Below, piece by piece: positions 6,976-9,060 of a stretch of DNA of 9,060 bases (within the stretch, counting starts at the first letter, position 1; each line of letters begins with the position of its first letter). The notes beneath the pieces were generated by a model. That model was given only the letters and a program-made list of their open reading frames with translations. It did not search any database and was not told where the DNA came from. Position numbers and translations under genes: made by a program. Source of the DNA: Terriglobales bacterium (GTDB taxonomy: Bacteria; Acidobacteriota; Terriglobia; Terriglobales; Acidobacteriaceae); the NCBI GenBank assembly GCA_015655365.1, contig JAATFE010000014.1, forward strand, positions 1-9,060, given 5' to 3'.

Positions 6976-6986
6976 CATAAAAAGTC

Positions 6987-8412
6987 ATGACTACGACACG
7001 TGATGGATTCCGCACTGAAACCGACAGCCTGGGCGAAGTTCAGGTTCCCAGCGACAAACTGTGGGGGGCGCAGACGCAGCGCTCTCTCGAGCACTTCAGC
7101 ATCGGTCACGATCTGATTCCACGCGAAATGATTGCAGCCTACGGCGTTCTCAAGAAAGCCGCGGCGCACGCCAACCATGCGGGCGGAAGACTCGATGAAG
7201 CACGCTACAAGCTCATCGTGCAGACCTGCGACGAGATTCTCGACGGACGTCACGACGAAATGTTTCCGCTGCACGTGAATGACGGGAAGCGGGACACAGT
7301 TCAACATGAACGTGAACGAGATGATCTCCAATCGCAGTTGCCAGCTTGCGGGAACACCGCTGGGCGGCAAGGCGCCGGTGCATCCCAACGATCACGTCAA
7401 TATGTCGCAGTCTTCCAACGACTCGTTCCCCACGGCCATGCATATTGCCGCGGCCATGGCCGTGAAGCACCGCTTGCTGCCTGCCGTGCAAGCGTTACGG
7501 AACGCTATCGCAGCGAAGGCCGAAGAGTGGAAAGACATCGTCAAGATCGGCCGCACGCATATGCAGGATGCGACCCCGCTCACGCTTGGCCAGGAATGGT
7601 CCGGCTATGTGGGAATGCTCGACGATGACCTCGTGAGCCTGGAGACCGCACTCAAGGGCGTGTATCGCCTTGCGCTGGGTGGTACGGCAGTTGGGACGGG
7701 CATCAATGCCGCGCCAGGATTTGGAGAGGCCGCGGCCAAGGAGATCGCAGCGTTGACCGGATTACCTTTCGTTAGCGCGCCGAACAAATTCGCTGTACAG
7801 GGCGCACACGACGCGCTGGTGCAGCTTTCGGGAACACTGCGCACATTGGCCGTTTCGCTCTACAAGATCGCGAACGACATTCGCCTTCTTTCCTGCGGAC
7901 CGCGCGCGGGATTTGCCGAACTGATACTGCCGGAGAACGAGCCGGGATCGTCGATCATGCCGGGTAAGGTGAACCCGACGCAGGCAGAGGCGCTCACGAT
8001 GGTTGCCGTGCAGGTGATGGCCAACGATGTCGCAGTTGGCATGGGCGGCGCTGGAGGCTATCTGGAAATGAACGTCTACAAGCCGCTCATCATCTATAAC
8101 GTCACGCATTCCATCACGCTGATGACGGACAGTTGCACGAACTTCCACAAGTTTCTGGTCGAGGGAACCATGCCGAACAAGGAACGGATCGAGGAGTATG
8201 TGGAACATTCGCTGATGCTGGTCACGGCGCTGGCTCCGGTCATTGGTTATGACAAATCCTCAAAGATCGCACACTACGCGCTGGAGCACGACCTCACACT
8301 TAAGCAGGCGGCGCTACAGCTTGGATTCGTCACCGAAGAGGAATTCGATCGTGCCGTGGACCCGACAAAAATGGTGTATCCGTATGTCGCTGACAGGTCA
8401 CAGAACGAATAG
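6987..8412 (+). CDS. fumC: Class II fumarate hydratase, split by a frameshift near 7278
   Basis: A cytoplasmic, iron-independent fumarase that reversibly hydrates fumarate to L-malate. The first 97 codons read [20 protein letters not shown] through DEMFPLHV, as in FumC. The + frame then switches: from 7279 the second frame continues [19 protein letters not shown] to the stop at 8412. Joined with the one lost codon the protein would be about 475 residues, normal for FumC. Identity as fumarase rather than aspartase comes from [31 protein letters not shown] (catalytic His near residue 192), [10 protein letters not shown], the flexible SS loop [17 protein letters not shown] (catalytic Ser near 323) and the EMNVYKP segment. 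All active-site regions are intact, so either the lesion is recent, or it is a sequence error, or it is bypassed. Without bypass, the first frame runs on out of register to a stop at 7628 (213 aa). A start at the ATG 7279 would give 377 aa lacking the N-terminal domain, and I see no ribosome binding site for it. Confidence 0.9.
7272..7284 (+). other. Frameshift point in fumC
   Basis: The sequence CACGTG-A-ATGACG sits where fumarases normally encode H-V-W-M/Q-T. One base (A at 7278) occupies the place of the expected Trp codon, a net change of -2 (or +1). The reading frame upstream and downstream is fumarase-like right up to this point. There is no homopolymer longer than two here, so a simple homopolymer miscall is not the obvious cause. 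Confidence 0.8.
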
Positions 8413-8495
8413 CTCTCTCTGAAATCTGGAAGCTCTGAGTGCGAGTCGTTCCACCCTATCCTCCGAATCGGTTACGGAAATCGCGTAAGCATGTT
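8413..8495. other. Convergent gap between fumC and the dehydrogenase
   Basis: An 83-bp tail-to-tail spacer. Intrinsic terminators would be expected on both strands, but I see no strong stem followed by a T-tract, only short four-base complementarities such as TCCG/CGGA near 8462-8478. Confidence 0.3.
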
Positions 8496-9060
8496 TCATA
8501 TGATTTGATTGACGCCAGTCATTTGTTCGCTCAGCTTCCATAGGCGTTTGGCGGTCACTACATCCACTGCATAAGGCATGACGCCTTTATGGACCATCGA
8601 ATCTCCAATCTGCCATGCGTTTGCCGGGTCGGTCGTGTCTATGGGTGCAATATCGCAGTTTTCGCAATAAACTCCGCCCATTCCGTTGAGCTGAGGACTG
8701 GTTGCGCACCAAGCGATGGTCGCGGCACCCTGCGGGACCGTTTTGAGATTTCTCGATGGATTGTAGATTGGCTTGCCCTGTTCGTCGATCACGCCAGCGG
8801 CACGGAGTTGCTCTGCCGAGATGTATTTCTCAAGGCCCGTTCCCACAATGCTTCCGGGATGAAGCGAGAAGGCATGCACGCCGTTTTTCTGGCCGCGCCG
8901 GTCGAGCTCGGCAGCAAACAGAATGTTGGCTGTTTTTGATTGACCATACCCCTTCCATGGATCGTATGCGCGACGCTCGAAGTTGGGGTCATCCAATACA
9001 ACAGGCGAATAATGATGTCCCCAGGACGATACAGACACTACGCGAGCGCCCTTCGCCCTC
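8496..9060 (-). CDS. Short-chain dehydrogenase/reductase, C-terminal part (runs off right edge)
   Basis: The visible 187 codons are the C-terminal two-thirds of a classical NAD(P)-dependent SDR oxidoreductase. The reading frame is open to the window edge, and the first visible residues (RAKGARVVSVSSWGHH) are the end of strand beta-5 with the catalytic Ser at about 9024-9026, so the true start and the Rossmann TGxxxGxG motif lie beyond 9060. The catalytic Tyr and Lys are in YGQSKTAN (Tyr codon 8946-8948, Lys codon 8934-8936). LHPGSIVGTGLEKY follows, as in SDRs annotated as retinol dehydrogenase- or WW-domain-oxidoreductase-like. DDPNFERRAYDPWKGYGQSK fits bacterial members of that group. The substrate cannot be inferred. 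The protein ends NQII with TGA at 8496-8498. It is convergent to fumC and shows no sign of belonging to that operon. Confidence 0.9.
   Translation of the reverse strand, partial: RAKGARVVSVSSWGHHYSPVVLDDPNFERRAYDPWKGYGQSKTANILFAAELDRRGQKNGVHAFSLHPGSIVGTGLEKYISAEQLRAAGVIDEQGKPIYNPSRNLKTVPQGAATIAWCATSPQLNGMGGVYCENCDIAPIDTTDPANAWQIGDSMVHKGVMPYAVDVVTAKRLWKLSEQMTGVNQII

Noticed and set aside
6247..6978. A 243-codon minus-strand open frame opposite the exchanger
   Set aside because: Antisense to transmembrane coding sequence with clear family motifs; the product is Arg/Gln/Asp-rich low-information sequence.
7278..7284. Programmed frameshifting in fumC
   Set aside because: There is no slippery heptamer, no run longer than two identical bases and no known precedent in this family; a real indel or sequence error is simpler. 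It is kept only as a minor alternative.
6987..8412. Aspartate ammonia-lyase (aspA), suggested by the AspT-type neighbour
   Set aside because: The SS-loop reads [13 protein letters not shown] and other motifs follow class II fumarase rather than the aspartase pattern.

Overview
The window reads as an ordinary chromosomal stretch of a moderately GC-rich, free-living bacterium. Acidobacteriota (Terriglobia-like) is my best guess. It rests on the style of the HisKA_3 kinase / NarL-type regulator pair and on the combination of genes, not on any rRNA or marker gene, so treat it as tentative. Coding density is high, and six of the seven confident genes lie on the + strand.

Layout. (1) Positions 4-816: a complete family 1 encapsulin shell protein. 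Its cargo gene is not in the window and may lie upstream of position 1. (2) Positions 817-1157: a gap of about 340 bp with a perfect 9-bp GC-rich inverted repeat and a possible small minus-strand gene (916-1081) that is intact only if one base of an A4 run is removed. (3) Positions 1149/1158-3136: a membrane-bound histidine kinase and its NarL/FixJ-type response regulator, 17 bp apart. (4) Positions 3137-3414: a 278-bp gap with a terminator-like hairpin and a potentially folded leader. (5) Positions 3415-8412: three co-directional genes, namely an NAD-type malic enzyme (GTG start), an AspT/YidE/YbjL-family exchanger and a class II fumarase, with inverted repeats in both intercistronic gaps. 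(6) Positions 8496-9060: the C-terminal part of a minus-strand short-chain dehydrogenase that runs off the right edge.

The malic enzyme, exchanger and fumarase form a coherent C4-dicarboxylate module. Fumarase interconverts fumarate and malate, malic enzyme converts malate to pyruvate plus CO2 with NADH, and an AspT-type carrier could move a dicarboxylate or amino acid across the inner membrane. The neighbouring two-component system is a plausible but unproven regulator.

The most notable sequence-level anomaly is a frameshift in fumC near 7278. It removes a conserved Trp codon and splits an otherwise well-conserved fumarase into two frames. I found no evidence of a mobile element, CRISPR array, tRNA/rRNA or a clearly new defence-type system.
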